Source: Chryseobacterium flavum
GTDB taxonomy: Bacteria > Bacteroidota > Bacteroidia > Flavobacteriales > Weeksellaceae
Length of the DNA: 64,000 nucleotides
Direction of reading: 5' to 3'
NCBI RefSeq assembly: GCF_003385595.1
Contig: NZ_QNUE01000001.1
Coordinates: forward strand, 310,001-374,000
Positions within the stretch are counted from its first letter, which is position 1. Every line of letters starts with the position of its first letter. The position numbers and the translations under genes are program-made. Positions 35,711 through 45,226 of this stretch are shown here, piece after piece. Below the pieces are notes generated by a model. The model searched no databases and had not been told where the DNA came from. It saw nothing but the letters and a program-made list of their open reading frames with translations.

Positions 35711-36095
35711 TTTGTAAAATTACAAAAGATTATAACATTTATTTACTTTAAACTTAAATTTTAAATAAATTTTAAGATTTTAAAAGCCCATTTCAATAAC
35801 ACATGTATATAGATAATCCCCCGTCACTTTTTAAATTCAATATCTCCATTTTTTTTAATAATTCAGTAAACAGTTTCACACGTTTTCCGGATTAGGGAAC
35901 AATATTGTAAAATTGTAAACAATAGAATCAATTTCTTTATCCATAGCCTTTCACCAGAGAGCAAAAAAAGCTGATCACTTCCACTTGCTTATTAATATTA
36001 AATTTAGCTAGAATTTTTTATTTAACATAATAAAATATCTCCATGTAGTGATTAACTAATTGTATATATTTATAGCTTAATATAAAATATTAATT
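35711..36095. other. AT-rich intergenic region
   Basis: No ORF, terminator or RNA gene is apparent. The sequence is strongly AT-rich, and it should contain the tatA promoter and that of the peptide gene at 36096. It opens the accessory patch that runs to 37787. Confidence 0.4.
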
Positions 36096-36260
36096 ATGAA
36101 AAATCTTAAAAACTTTCAAGAGAAAATTTGAAAAATGTAGTTGGAGGACTTATGGAACCTCGTAGATGGTGCTGCTTTGGCTAATGGTGTAGTACGGGTG
36201 TATATGGAGATTCATGATTTAGTGTGTGTTGATGCTTGTACTTCATTACAAAAGTACTAA
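36096..36260 (+). pseudogene. Decayed double-glycine bacteriocin-like peptide gene
   Basis: ATG 36096 starts MKNLKNFQ and then hits a stop. A one-base shift near 36113-36115 restores SRENLKNVVGGLMEPRRWCC, the classic short leader ending in Gly-Gly seen in chryseobacterial bacteriocin-like peptides (MKNLKK-SRE-LKN--GG). After the leader, a second shift near 36180 would continue a Cys-containing frame to a stop at 36260. At least two frame changes make it a pseudogene. The GLPGLI gene starts 75 bases downstream. Confidence 0.5.
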
Positions 36261-36335
36261 AAATTAAGGTTAACAATTAAATCTAAATTAATAAAGGGTT
36301 ACTTTGGAAAGCACCCTTTTAAAGTTTTTTTAAAT

Positions 36336-37163
36336 ATGAAAATTATATTTTTCTTCTGGCTTTTCTTCTTTTCTATATGTTATTCTCAAAATATTAGATT
36401 TTCTTATAATTATAAATTTATTATAGATACTTTACAGAAAGATAATATATCTGAAGAAGTTGTAATTCTTGATTTTAATAATGAAAAAAAGGAATCTATT
36501 TTTACAGGACTAAAACATATTTTATCTGATTCAACGATGGCAGTAATGTCGAGAAAAGGAATAATGCTATTTCCAGATAAATCAATGAAAATAAAATATG
36601 TAGTAGAAAAAAAGAATGATAGTATATTATATTTTTATACTGATAATCACATGCCTAATCCTGCATTAAAGGTTAAAGATAAAAGAACAATAAATTGGAA
36701 GATTTTAAATGAAAAAGAAAAAATATCAGGATATCCAGTTCAAAAAGCAATAGCTACTTTTGGAGGAAGAGAATGGATCGCTTGGTTTACTAATGAAATC
36801 CCTATTTCAGATGGACCATATAAATTTCGAGGTCTACCTGGCCTTATTCTAAAGGTTTATGATAAAACTAATACTCACATATTTGAAATAATATCTGTTC
36901 AAAAACAAAAATCTAATTATATTGTTTTAAATGATGATACTTATAAAAATGTAAAAGAAATTAGTTTTAATGAGTATCAAGAGATATCTAAAGAAAGTCC
37001 TTTGGAAAGATATAGAAATAAAGCTTTTAGTGGCGATATAATTTTTAAAAGTAGCGAGGAAAAACAAAAATTTTTGAAAGATTTAGATATTAAAATAAAA
37101 GAGAGTAAAATACACGATAATAATCCAATTGAATTAGTTGATGTATTTAAAAGAAAAAGATAG
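36336..37163 (+). CDS. GLPGLI-family exported protein
   Basis: A 275-aa protein with a signal peptide (hydrophobic to CYSQN, about residue 18) and the family-defining motif RGLPGLIL (about residue 168), preceded by WIAWFTNEIPISDGPYKF. The GLPGLI family (TIGR01200) is restricted to Bacteroidota, often in several copies, and has no known function. Codon use is visibly richer in A/T-ending codons (many ATA, AAA, TTA) than in the flanking housekeeping genes, which fits acquisition. It follows the decayed GG-leader peptide on the same strand. Confidence 0.85.
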   Translation: MKIIFFFWLFFFSICYSQNIRFSYNYKFIIDTLQKDNISEEVVILDFNNEKKESIFTGLKHILSDSTMAVMSRKGIMLFPDKSMKIKYVVEKKNDSILYFYTDNHMPNPALKVKDKRTINWKILNEKEKISGYPVQKAIATFGGREWIAWFTNEIPISDGPYKFRGLPGLILKVYDKTNTHIFEIISVQKQKSNYIVLNDDTYKNVKEISFNEYQEISKESPLERYRNKAFSGDIIFKSSEEKQKFLKDLDIKIKESKIHDNNPIELVDVFKRKR

Positions 37164-37171
37164 TATAAACC

Positions 37172-37779
37172 TTAATAACCGGAACTTTTATCTTCTATTA
37201 ATAACTTCTCTATCTTTTCTCTGATTCTATAGGATATCACTCCATATATCCAGTCTATTCTTTTTGAATTTTATCCACGAGATCATTCTCTCTGTACACT
37301 GCATTTCTTCTTGCAGTCCAAAAATTCCTTCATTATCCTGAACAACTGTTCTTTACTCCTAACCAATATAACTTCTTTTTGATCAAAGGACATGTAAGCG
37401 TAACTGCCACAAAGTCACACTCAATAAGATAATTTATCTCCGTCTATCACAACAAGAAGCAGTAAATGAGTTCTGGCAGTATTTTCATCCTTTTCTCTAT
37501 ATGACTCTTGTTAGCTGTAATTCCACACTAAATCATAATATTCCAGTACTTTTTCAAAAGCAGATTATGTTCATAACAACACCCCTGCATTCGCTAACCA
37601 CTTTCCTAAAACATGATAATCTGAGCGAAGGAACAGTTCCCGTATATGAGTCAATTTTCAAAGGGAATATACTAAGGATGCAGTTGATAATTTTTTTACA
37701 GCACGCTGATATTTGCTTCCGAATCCTCGGAATAATGAATTCTTTCCAGGTATTTTTCAAATCCCTGCTCTATCATCAT
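37172..37779 (-). pseudogene. Decayed unidentified gene
   Basis: On the - strand, pieces of plausible protein follow each other in different frames: MMIEQGFEKYLERIHYSEDS (from 37779), GSYAYMSFDQKEVILVRSKE onward for about 40 residues, VYRENDLVDKIQKE, and a C-terminal IDWIYGVISYRIREKIEKLL running to a stop at 37172. Several frameshifts and stops separate them. No single ORF covers the region; the longest + strand frame is not protein-like. I do not recognise the family. It starts 9 bases after the end of the upstream MFS gene on the same strand. Confidence 0.4.
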
Positions 37780-37787
37780 CGCAAATT

Positions 37788-39008
37788 TTACAATTTATTT
37801 TTTTTGTGAAAAGCAGAATAGGTAACAATAACACTAATGGCCATTAAAATAAATGCAAGGAAAAACGGTGCTCCGGAAAACTTGAACGGTGCTTCATCAT
37901 GTGTGAAAAAATAAAACAGGTTAGTCATCATCGGTGGGCCGATAATTGAGGTTGCACTCATAAGGCTCGTCAATGCTCCCTGCAGCTCTCCCTGTTCATT
38001 AGAAGGGACACTCTTGGTAATCACAGATTGCAGGGCAGGTCCACAAATTCCTCCTAAGCAATAAGGAATTAAAAACACAAACATCATCCAACCTTCTGAT
38101 GCAAAAGCAAAAAGTAACATTCCCACAGCATACAGTGCCAATCCGTAATAAATACTCTTCTGCTCTCCTAACCTCGGAGTTGTCCATCTGATCAGTCCCC
38201 CTTGTACAAGCCCAACCAGCAAACCTACTACCCCCAACGAAATTCCTACCATTCTTTCTGTCCAGTTAAACTTATACATGGTAAAGAAACTCCAGTTACT
38301 CTGTACAGCATGTCCTGCAATATAGATCAGAATCAATGATACAATCAGTCCTGAAATTTCAGGATGCTTACCTAAAAACTTAAATGATCCTACAGGATTT
38401 GCCCGTTTCCAGTCAAACTCTCTTCTTTTATCCTTATCCAAACTTTCGGGAAGAATAAAATAGCCATAAAGAAAATTCAGCAAACATAAACCTGCTGCTG
38501 CATAAAACGGCACTCTCGCACCATAATGTCCCAAAACTCCTCCAAGGACAGGACCTATGATAAAACCGAGACCAAAAGCTGCCCCAATAAGCCCGAAATT
38601 CTTTGCCCTGTCTTCATCAGTGGAAATATCTGCAATATAAGCACTGGCAGTCGTAACACTAGCCCCTGTAATCCCTGCAATAATCCGTCCTAAAAACAAC
38701 CACCAGATAGTGGGAGCCAATGCCAGAAAAATATAATCTACAGCAAAACCGAAAAGAGAAATGAGAATAATGGGTCTTCGTCCGTATTTATCACTCAGGT
38801 TACCTACAAGCGGTGAAAATATAAATTGAGTAAATGCATAAGCAAATCCCAGCCATCCACCATACTTTGCGGCCTCACTGATATCTGCATGAATAAGCTC
38901 TTCAATTAACTTGGGAACTACAGGAATAATGATTCCCCATCCCGTTATATCAATCAGTAAAGTGATAAATATGAAGCCTATAGCGGCCTTTTTCTTTGAA
39001 TTTTCCAT
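37788..39008 (-). CDS. TetA-like MFS transporter
   Basis: A 406-aa, 12-helix major facilitator of the TCR/Tet drug:H+ antiporter 1 type. Motifs are [19 protein letters not shown] (first helix), [12 protein letters not shown] (motif A, about residue 69), [10 protein letters not shown] (motif B) and [16 protein letters not shown] (motif C of antiporters). Such chromosomal homologues are common in Flavobacteriia and do not by themselves show tetracycline resistance. A -7 box TAATTTTG lies at 39016-39023 on the - strand. Confidence 0.85.
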   Translation of the reverse strand: MENSKKKAAIGFIFITLLIDITGWGIIIPVVPKLIEELIHADISEAAKYGGWLGFAYAFTQFIFSPLVGNLSDKYGRRPIILISLFGFAVDYIFLALAPTIWWLFLGRIIAGITGASVTTASAYIADISTDEDRAKNFGLIGAAFGLGFIIGPVLGGVLGHYGARVPFYAAAGLCLLNFLYGYFILPESLDKDKRREFDWKRANPVGSFKFLGKHPEISGLIVSLILIYIAGHAVQSNWSFFTMYKFNWTERMVGISLGVVGLLVGLVQGGLIRWTTPRLGEQKSIYYGLALYAVGMLLFAFASEGWMMFVFLIPYCLGGICGPALQSVITKSVPSNEQGELQGALTSLMSATSIIGPPMMTNLFYFFTHDEAPFKFSGAPFFLAFILMAISVIVTYSAFHKKNKL

Positions 39009-39105
39009 GATCCTGCAAAATTAATCAAAACTAAAAAATAATGATTCTAAATTTCGATATATTAAAAAATTATAATATCAGTTAATCTCCTGCTATTAAA
39101 AATAA

Positions 39106-39129
39106 AAAGCCTTTCTTTCGAAAGGCTTT
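39106..39129 (-). terminator. Intrinsic terminator after secDF
   Basis: AAAGCCTTTC / GAAAGGCTTT, a 10-bp stem with a 4-base loop and a T-rich tail on the - strand, 22 bases after the secDF stop. It separates secDF from the MFS gene. Confidence 0.85.
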
Positions 39130-39150
39130 ACTTATTTATTGTAGTTTGTA

Positions 39151-42045
39151 TTACTTTGAAGCAAGTACTTCTTTGTTAGAAGTTGTTTTTCCGTGTACTC
39201 CCTCCTCTTTTCCTTTTTTAAGAAAGTCATAAGCAATTGCAGATGCAATAAAGATTGATGAGTAGGTACCAAACCCAATACCGATTAACAATGCAAACAT
39301 AAATCCTCTTAAATTATCTCCACCGAAGATAAAAATTGCCAGGATTACCAGAATGGTTGTAAATGAGGTGTTGAATGTTCTACCTAATGTACTGGAAATT
39401 GAATCATCAAATAATCCCGCCAGTGTTATAGATTTCTTCTCTCTCAGATACTCTCTGATTCGGTCAAAGATAATTACCGTATCGTTAATAGAATACCCTA
39501 AGACAGTAAGGATAGCCGCAATGAAGTCCTGATTGATCTCCATGTTGAACGGCATATATTTATGAAGCAGGGAATATGTTCCCAAGATAATTACTGCATC
39601 GTGGAACAATGCTGCCACAGCTCCTAAAGAAAACTGCCATTTTCTGAATCGGAACAAAATATAAATAAAGATTCCTGCAAGAGCAGCAACTACGGCAAGG
39701 ATACCATGTGTCTGAATATCGTCTGCCACTGTTGGACCTACCTTTTCAGATGAAATAATTCCGGCATGGTCTTTATCTGCAGATTTAAAATCTTTTAGGG
39801 TAAGCGTTGCAGGAAGGTTTCCTTTTAATCCCTGATATAGTTTTTCTTCAATAGTCTGGTCAGCCTTTAAAGACTCATCTTCAATAAGATAATCTGTAGA
39901 AATTTTTAACTGATTGGCATTACCAAAAGTTTTAGCCTCTACCGAAGAATTTTTACCATCTTCAGTTTTAAACAGTTTTACCAGATTTTCCTCAACATCA
40001 TTAGCATTAACCGGCTTATCAAATCTTACGATGTAATTTCTACCTCCGGTAAAATCAATACCATATTTGAAACCATGGGTTACCATAGAACCGATACAGA
40101 TCACCGTTAAAATACCTGAAATAATATACGCGTATTTTCTCTTTCCGATGAAATCAATCCATGTATTTCTGAATAGGTTCTTCGTTGGCGGAGTCCATAC
40201 GGAAAGCTGCTTACCTTTATTCAATCTGTTGAAGATCATTACCCTTGAAAGCAATACAGATGTAAACAATGTCATGATGATACCGATCATCAGTGTCAAT
40301 GCAAATCCTTTGATAGGCCCTGTTCCGAAGAAGAATAATACAACAGCAGTCAATAACGTAGTGGAGTGACCATCAATAATGGCACTTAATGCATGCTTGA
40401 AACCATCTTTGTAAGCTTCAAGGATACTCTTACCTGCAAATAATTCTTCTTTGGTTCTTTCGTAGATAATTACGTTTGTATCTACCGCCATTGCCATCGT
40501 TAACACAATACCGGCAATACCAGGAAGCGTAAGGGTAAAGTCTCCGGAATCCATAATTCCGAAAATATAGAAAAGGTTGATTACCATTGCAATTACAGCG
40601 TACACACCGGCACCACCATAATAGAAAATAATATAAACAATGATAATTAAGAAGGCAATAGCAAATGAGATCATACCGGCGTTGATAGATTCCTGCCCTA
40701 GAGAAGGACCTACCTGAGTAGCCTGAACTACTTTTGCTCCTGCCGGTAATTTGCCGGCTCCTAAAACGTCAACCAATTCTTTTGCTTCATCCTGAGAGAA
40801 GTTCCCTGAAATCTGAGTTCTTCCGTTAGGAATAGCATTTACAACGTTCGGGGCAGTATAAACTCTGTTATCAAGAGTTACAGCAACCGGTTTTCCAACG
40901 TTTTTCTCTGTTAAAGTTTTCCATTCTTTTGCTCCTTTGGAATCCATCTGCATATCTACTACCACTCTTCCCAGTTCATCATAGCTGATGTTGGCCGTTT
41001 CTACGGCACCATCTACCGGAGCTTTTTGATTAATGTTACCTCTGATTGCATACAATACCAGGTTATCCGGGCTTGTAGCTTCAGGTTTGTAACCCCACAT
41101 GAATTGTGTATATTTAATGTTTGCCGGACGTAAAGCCTGACCTACTTTGCTGTTTAATATTTTATTTACAACGGCAGTATCTGATAATTTTACGTTGGCA
41201 ACACCATTACTACTTAATTTGTCAAGCTGTAAAAGATTCATGAAGTTAACATTTTTTGCAACTCCCATAGAATCTCCTTTTGCTGCAACCATAGTTGTCA
41301 ATGTCTGGAAATAAGGTACGATCTCAGGAACCTGCTGTACTTCCCAGAACTGTAGTTTTGCTGAAGTCTGAAGCATTTTCTTTACTTTATCGATATCCTT
41401 CATTCCTGGCATTTCTACTGAAATTCTAGCAGTTCCGGGTACTCTCTGAACGTTCGGCTGAATTGCACCAAGCTTGTCAATTCTTGTTCTGATTACCTCG
41501 AAAGCTGTTCCGACAGAAAGATCAATTCTTCTTTTAACAATACTTTTTACCTGCTCATCAGTAGTATTATACTTGATTTCAGACAGGGTTGTATTTCCGA
41601 AAAGCTCCGGATCTGCAAGCTTAAGGTTTGTTCCTTTTGCCTTGTTAACCGCATCGAATTGTTCAAAGAAGTTATCGATATACGATTTTGTAGAATTTTT
41701 CTGAACTTCATCAGTCTTGTTTAAAGCTTCAATAAGAACAGGATTGGTAGAATAATTGGTTAAATCATTCACCAGATCTCTCTGGTTGATCTCCAATAGA
41801 ACATTGATCCCTCCTTTAAGGTCAAGACCAAGTTTCATTTCCTTGTCTTTAGCTTTTGAATAATAAAGCTTTGTATACCCAAGATTAAGAGTATCTTCCT
41901 TGATGCGTTTGATCTCTTTCTCGTTTCCTTTCGCAGCTTCGATCTGCGATTCAATTTTGCTGGCGTACCAGGTTGGTAATAGCTCGTTTAAGCAGATCAA
42001 CCCCAGGACAATAGCAACAATTGTAATAAGTCCTTTTCCTTGCAT
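39151..42045 (-). CDS. secDF: Fused protein-export protein SecDF
   Basis: A single 964-aa polypeptide carrying both SecD (about residues 1-600) and SecF (about 640-940), which use the proton gradient to pull substrates through SecYEG. SecD features include LGLDLKGGINVLLE near residue 72 and a large periplasmic P1 domain; the SecF half starts with GIDFTGGRNYIVRF. Fusion is usual in Bacteroidota and in some Firmicutes. A possible -7 box, TATATTTG, is at 42075-42082. Monocistronic, closed by its own terminator. Confidence 0.95.
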   Translation of the reverse strand: MQGKGLITIVAIVLGLICLNELLPTWYASKIESQIEAAKGNEKEIKRIKEDTLNLGYTKLYYSKAKDKEMKLGLDLKGGINVLLEINQRDLVNDLTNYSTNPVLIEALNKTDEVQKNSTKSYIDNFFEQFDAVNKAKGTNLKLADPELFGNTTLSEIKYNTTDEQVKSIVKRRIDLSVGTAFEVIRTRIDKLGAIQPNVQRVPGTARISVEMPGMKDIDKVKKMLQTSAKLQFWEVQQVPEIVPYFQTLTTMVAAKGDSMGVAKNVNFMNLLQLDKLSSNGVANVKLSDTAVVNKILNSKVGQALRPANIKYTQFMWGYKPEATSPDNLVLYAIRGNINQKAPVDGAVETANISYDELGRVVVDMQMDSKGAKEWKTLTEKNVGKPVAVTLDNRVYTAPNVVNAIPNGRTQISGNFSQDEAKELVDVLGAGKLPAGAKVVQATQVGPSLGQESINAGMISFAIAFLIIIVYIIFYYGGAGVYAVIAMVINLFYIFGIMDSGDFTLTLPGIAGIVLTMAMAVDTNVIIYERTKEELFAGKSILEAYKDGFKHALSAIIDGHSTTLLTAVVLFFFGTGPIKGFALTLMIGIIMTLFTSVLLSRVMIFNRLNKGKQLSVWTPPTKNLFRNTWIDFIGKRKYAYIISGILTVICIGSMVTHGFKYGIDFTGGRNYIVRFDKPVNANDVEENLVKLFKTEDGKNSSVEAKTFGNANQLKISTDYLIEDESLKADQTIEEKLYQGLKGNLPATLTLKDFKSADKDHAGIISSEKVGPTVADDIQTHGILAVVAALAGIFIYILFRFRKWQFSLGAVAALFHDAVIILGTYSLLHKYMPFNMEINQDFIAAILTVLGYSINDTVIIFDRIREYLREKKSITLAGLFDDSISSTLGRTFNTSFTTILVILAIFIFGGDNLRGFMFALLIGIGFGTYSSIFIASAIAYDFLKKGKEEGVHGKTTSNKEVLASK

Positions 42046-42074
42046 TTTGTTATAACTACGTTAAATTAAGTCGG

Positions 42075-42082
42075 CAAATATA
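42075..42082 (-). promoter_or_regulatory. Candidate -7 box for secDF
   Basis: TATATTTG on the - strand, about 30 bases upstream of the start codon. The -33 element is not convincing. Confidence 0.4.
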
Positions 42083-42261
42083 ATGATTTTCTTGTATTTT
42101 ATGAATTTTTAACAACAGAAATGGTTTATTTTCAGATATATTGGTATTACAATCTCTATTTAAGATTTAACAATTTTTCCACACTATCTTAATGAAGTTT
42201 TCAAATTTTGATTGGTATAAATTTTTCATACATTTTTCAACACACTAACTATCAAAATATT

Positions 42262-43626
42262 ATGAAAAAATTACTTTTTACGATGACTATTCTTTCTTCC
42301 TTAATCGTTAATTCTCAAAGTATTAATCTGGAAGAATTTGCTACCGGACTTACCAGCCCGGTCGAAATTACAAACGCGAACGACAGCCGTCTTTTTGTTG
42401 TGCAGCAAAACGGGATTATAAAAATCATACAACCCACGGGAACCGTAAATGCAACCAACTTTCTGAATATTACTTCAAAAATAACGTATGGTGGAGAAAG
42501 AGGTCTTTTAGGACTTGCTTTTCACCCGCAATACCCCTCCAACGGGTATTTTTTTGTTTATTATAACAATACTGCCGGAAATATTGTTGTCGCCAGATAT
42601 ACCGTAAGCCAGACCAATCCTGATACAGCCGACCCTGATTCTGAAAAGATCATACTGAATATTCCCAAACCCTTCGACAATCACAACGGAGGAAGTATAC
42701 ATTTTGCACCTGACGGAAAGCTCTGGATCATTACCGGAGATGGAGGAAGCGGCGGAGATCCCAACAACAATGCCCAAAACAAAAATTCACTCCTTGGAAA
42801 AATGCTGAGAATCGATGTGGATGCCACCGGCCCCTATAATATTCCGGCTGACAATCCTTTTGTGGGAACCGATGGTGCTGATGAAATCTGGTCATATGGA
42901 TTAAGAAATGCCTGGAAATTTTCTTTTGACCTGACTACAGGCAATGCCATGATTGCAGATGTTGGCCAGGGAGCGATAGAAGAAATAAACAAGATGCCTA
43001 TAACTCAGGCTGGCTTAAACTACGGCTGGCGGTGTTACGAAGGAAACAATGCTTATAATACTGCAGGATGTGCCACACCATCCACCATGACCTTTCCTAT
43101 TGCCGTATATGATCATTCAGGAGGGAAATGTTCTATCACAGGAGGATATGTTTACAGAGGAGCCCAGAATCCTTCATTACAAGGAAAATATTTCTTTGCA
43201 GATTATTGTTCCACCCAAATTGGAATTCTGGATAGTAATAATGCCATCACGTGGACAACACCCTATTCCGGAAATAATTTCTCTACTTTCGGGGAAGATT
43301 ATCAGAAAGAGCTGTATGCTGCAGCTGTAAACAATGGGAAAATTTTTAAAATATCAACAGGAACCTTAGGTATTCAGGAAAATAATTCCCTTGGAAAAAT
43401 AAATATCTACCCTAATCCGGCACATAAAGAATTATTCATTGATGGAATTAAGGATAAAAATCTTATTCTGGAGATTATTAATACTGAAGGAAGAAAAATT
43501 CTGACAACCAATAATCTGGTCAATAAAAAAAGTATAGACATTTCCGGAATTCCTTCCGGCATTTACTTTATCAACCTGAAATCAGGCAATCTGAAGTCTT
43601 ATAGCCAAAAAATCATTATTAAATAA
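42262..43626 (+). CDS. Secreted PQQ-type sugar dehydrogenase with T9SS signal
   Basis: Start at ATG 42262 (MKKLLFTMTILSSLIVNSQS, a signal peptide), giving 454 aa. Residues about 25-370 form a glucose/sorbosone dehydrogenase beta-propeller: RGLLGLAFHPQYPSNGYFFV, NHNGGSIHFAPDGKLWI and EIWSYGLRNAWKFSFD are typical. The last 75 residues are a type A T9SS sorting domain (INIYPNPAHKELFI, then GIPSGIYFINLKSG), so the protein should cross the outer membrane by the type IX system. Cofactor and sugar are inferred from family. Confidence 0.9.
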   Translation: MKKLLFTMTILSSLIVNSQSINLEEFATGLTSPVEITNANDSRLFVVQQNGIIKIIQPTGTVNATNFLNITSKITYGGERGLLGLAFHPQYPSNGYFFVYYNNTAGNIVVARYTVSQTNPDTADPDSEKIILNIPKPFDNHNGGSIHFAPDGKLWIITGDGGSGGDPNNNAQNKNSLLGKMLRIDVDATGPYNIPADNPFVGTDGADEIWSYGLRNAWKFSFDLTTGNAMIADVGQGAIEEINKMPITQAGLNYGWRCYEGNNAYNTAGCATPSTMTFPIAVYDHSGGKCSITGGYVYRGAQNPSLQGKYFFADYCSTQIGILDSNNAITWTTPYSGNNFSTFGEDYQKELYAAAVNNGKIFKISTGTLGIQENNSLGKINIYPNPAHKELFIDGIKDKNLILEIINTEGRKILTTNNLVNKKSIDISGIPSGIYFINLKSGNLKSYSQKIIIK

Positions 43627-43656
43627 AGTATCTTTAAACTTAAAATTTAAGTAAAT

Positions 43657-43688
43657 ATAAAAAGCGGTTCAAGTGAACCGCTTTTTAT
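43657..43688. terminator. Bidirectional terminator between the dehydrogenase and hemN
   Basis: Perfect 15-bp stem ATAAAAAGCGGTTCA and its complement with an AG loop; A run on one side and T run on the other serve both convergent genes. Confidence 0.9.
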
Positions 43689-43691
43689 ATT

Positions 43692-45050
43692 TTATATTGT
43701 CATTGAGAAAATTCTTGTTTCAGGCTTATTCCTCATCATTCTGAGATCAAAAACCATGGCTACATTTCTTGTAAATGCTCTTCCTGCTTCTGTAATCTTA
43801 ATCTCATTACCACTAATTTCCACTAATCCGTCATTTTCCATTTCTTTCAGCATTTCTAATGCATTTTCGAGTTCAGGAAATGAGTTATCTACATTGAAAG
43901 TTGTTTCGAGCTGACACATTAAATTCAGAATATGCCTTCTGACTATAAGATCTTCTTCATTCAATACATGCCCTTTTACCACAGGTATTTCCCCTTCTTC
44001 AACAGATTTCTGATATTCTTCAACAGTTTTTACATTCTGGGCAAAAGCATACCATGAATCTGAAATGGCTGACATTCCCAGTCCAATCATCAGCTGAGTA
44101 TTGCTTGAAGTATATCCCATAAAATTTCTGTGAAGCTTTTTGTGAATTAAAGATTGATATAAATCATCATGCTCCAGTGAGAAATGATCCATCCCCACTT
44201 CAATATATCCTAAGTCCTGAAGCAGTTTTTTACCATCTTCATATAAACGGCGTTTTTCTTCTCCACTGGGAAGGTCATTTTCATCAAATCCCCTTTGCCC
44301 GACTCCTTTCACCCACGGAACGTGTGCGTAAGAATAAAATGCCAGCCTGTCCGGTTTCAATTCCATTGTTTTTCTGATCGTATGTTCCATTGCATCCCAG
44401 TTCTGATGCGGAAGTCCAAAAACAAGGTCATGGCTTATTCCTCTGTAACCGATTTCTTTAGCCCATTCCGTTACATTTTTTACATTTTCAAAAGGCTGAA
44501 TCCGATTAATGGCTTTTTGAACTTTAGGATCATAGTCCTGAACCCCAAAGCTCACTCTTCTGAAACCAAGGTCATATAAAGTCTGAAGATGATCTTTTGT
44601 AGTATTATTAGGATGTCCTTCAAAAGAAAATTCAGGATGTTCCGCAATATCTACTGTTGAAAAAATTCCGTTCAGCAATGTCTTTAAGTTCTCAGGAGAG
44701 AAAAACGTAGGAGTTCCTCCTCCCAGGTGTAATTCTTTCAGCTTAGGTTTTTCATTGAACAGATCAAGGTAAAGCTTCCATTCTTTTAAAACGCTTTCGA
44801 GATAAGGAATTTCAACACTATGCTGTTTTGTAATACGTTTATGACACGCACAGAATGTACATAATGCCTCACAAAAAGGCAGGTGAATATAAATAGAAAT
44901 CCCCTCTTCTGCATTACTTTCATGAAAAGACCGGATTACGCTTTCTTTCCATTTTTCCGGGGAAAACGTATTTTCATCCCAATACGGAACCGTCGGATAA
45001 GAAGTGTAACGAGGACCGGGAATATTATATTTATCTATTAAAGAGTTCAT
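43692..45050 (-). CDS. hemN: Oxygen-independent coproporphyrinogen III oxidase
   Basis: Radical-SAM enzyme of haem synthesis that converts coproporphyrinogen III to protoporphyrinogen IX without oxygen. At 452 aa it is of true HemN length. The cluster motif is FCEALCTFCACHK (Cys60, Cys64, Cys67; C-x3-C-x2-C, with the extra Cys69 of HemN). LHLGGGTPTFF follows, and RYTSYPTVPYW at residues 14-24 is the HemN N-terminal trip-wire segment. A -7 box TAATTTTG sits at 45106-45113 on the - strand. Confidence 0.95.
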   Translation of the reverse strand: MNSLIDKYNIPGPRYTSYPTVPYWDENTFSPEKWKESVIRSFHESNAEEGISIYIHLPFCEALCTFCACHKRITKQHSVEIPYLESVLKEWKLYLDLFNEKPKLKELHLGGGTPTFFSPENLKTLLNGIFSTVDIAEHPEFSFEGHPNNTTKDHLQTLYDLGFRRVSFGVQDYDPKVQKAINRIQPFENVKNVTEWAKEIGYRGISHDLVFGLPHQNWDAMEHTIRKTMELKPDRLAFYSYAHVPWVKGVGQRGFDENDLPSGEEKRRLYEDGKKLLQDLGYIEVGMDHFSLEHDDLYQSLIHKKLHRNFMGYTSSNTQLMIGLGMSAISDSWYAFAQNVKTVEEYQKSVEEGEIPVVKGHVLNEEDLIVRRHILNLMCQLETTFNVDNSFPELENALEMLKEMENDGLVEISGNEIKITEAGRAFTRNVAMVFDLRMMRNKPETRIFSMTI

Positions 45051-45226
45051 CTGAAAATTAAATTTTATAGAATATGAAATTTAACACCATTAAAATTTCA
45101 TCCTGCAAAATTAGCTATTAGTTATGAATTTTAACCTATGAATTATATTAGGTTCTATTTTATAATGAATCTAAATTCCTGTTCATCGGCCTTTTTATAG
45201 ACAATGATAAATTCTATACCTGATAT

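Noticed and set aside
37501..37809. 102-codon + strand frame between the GLPGLI gene and the MFS gene
   Set aside because: Composition is not protein-like and it lies opposite better protein-like fragments of a decayed - strand gene.
37788..39008. Tetracycline resistance gene
   Set aside because: The protein is TetA-like in fold and motifs, but chromosomal homologues of this type are common and the sequence alone does not show drug specificity; no tetR-like neighbour.
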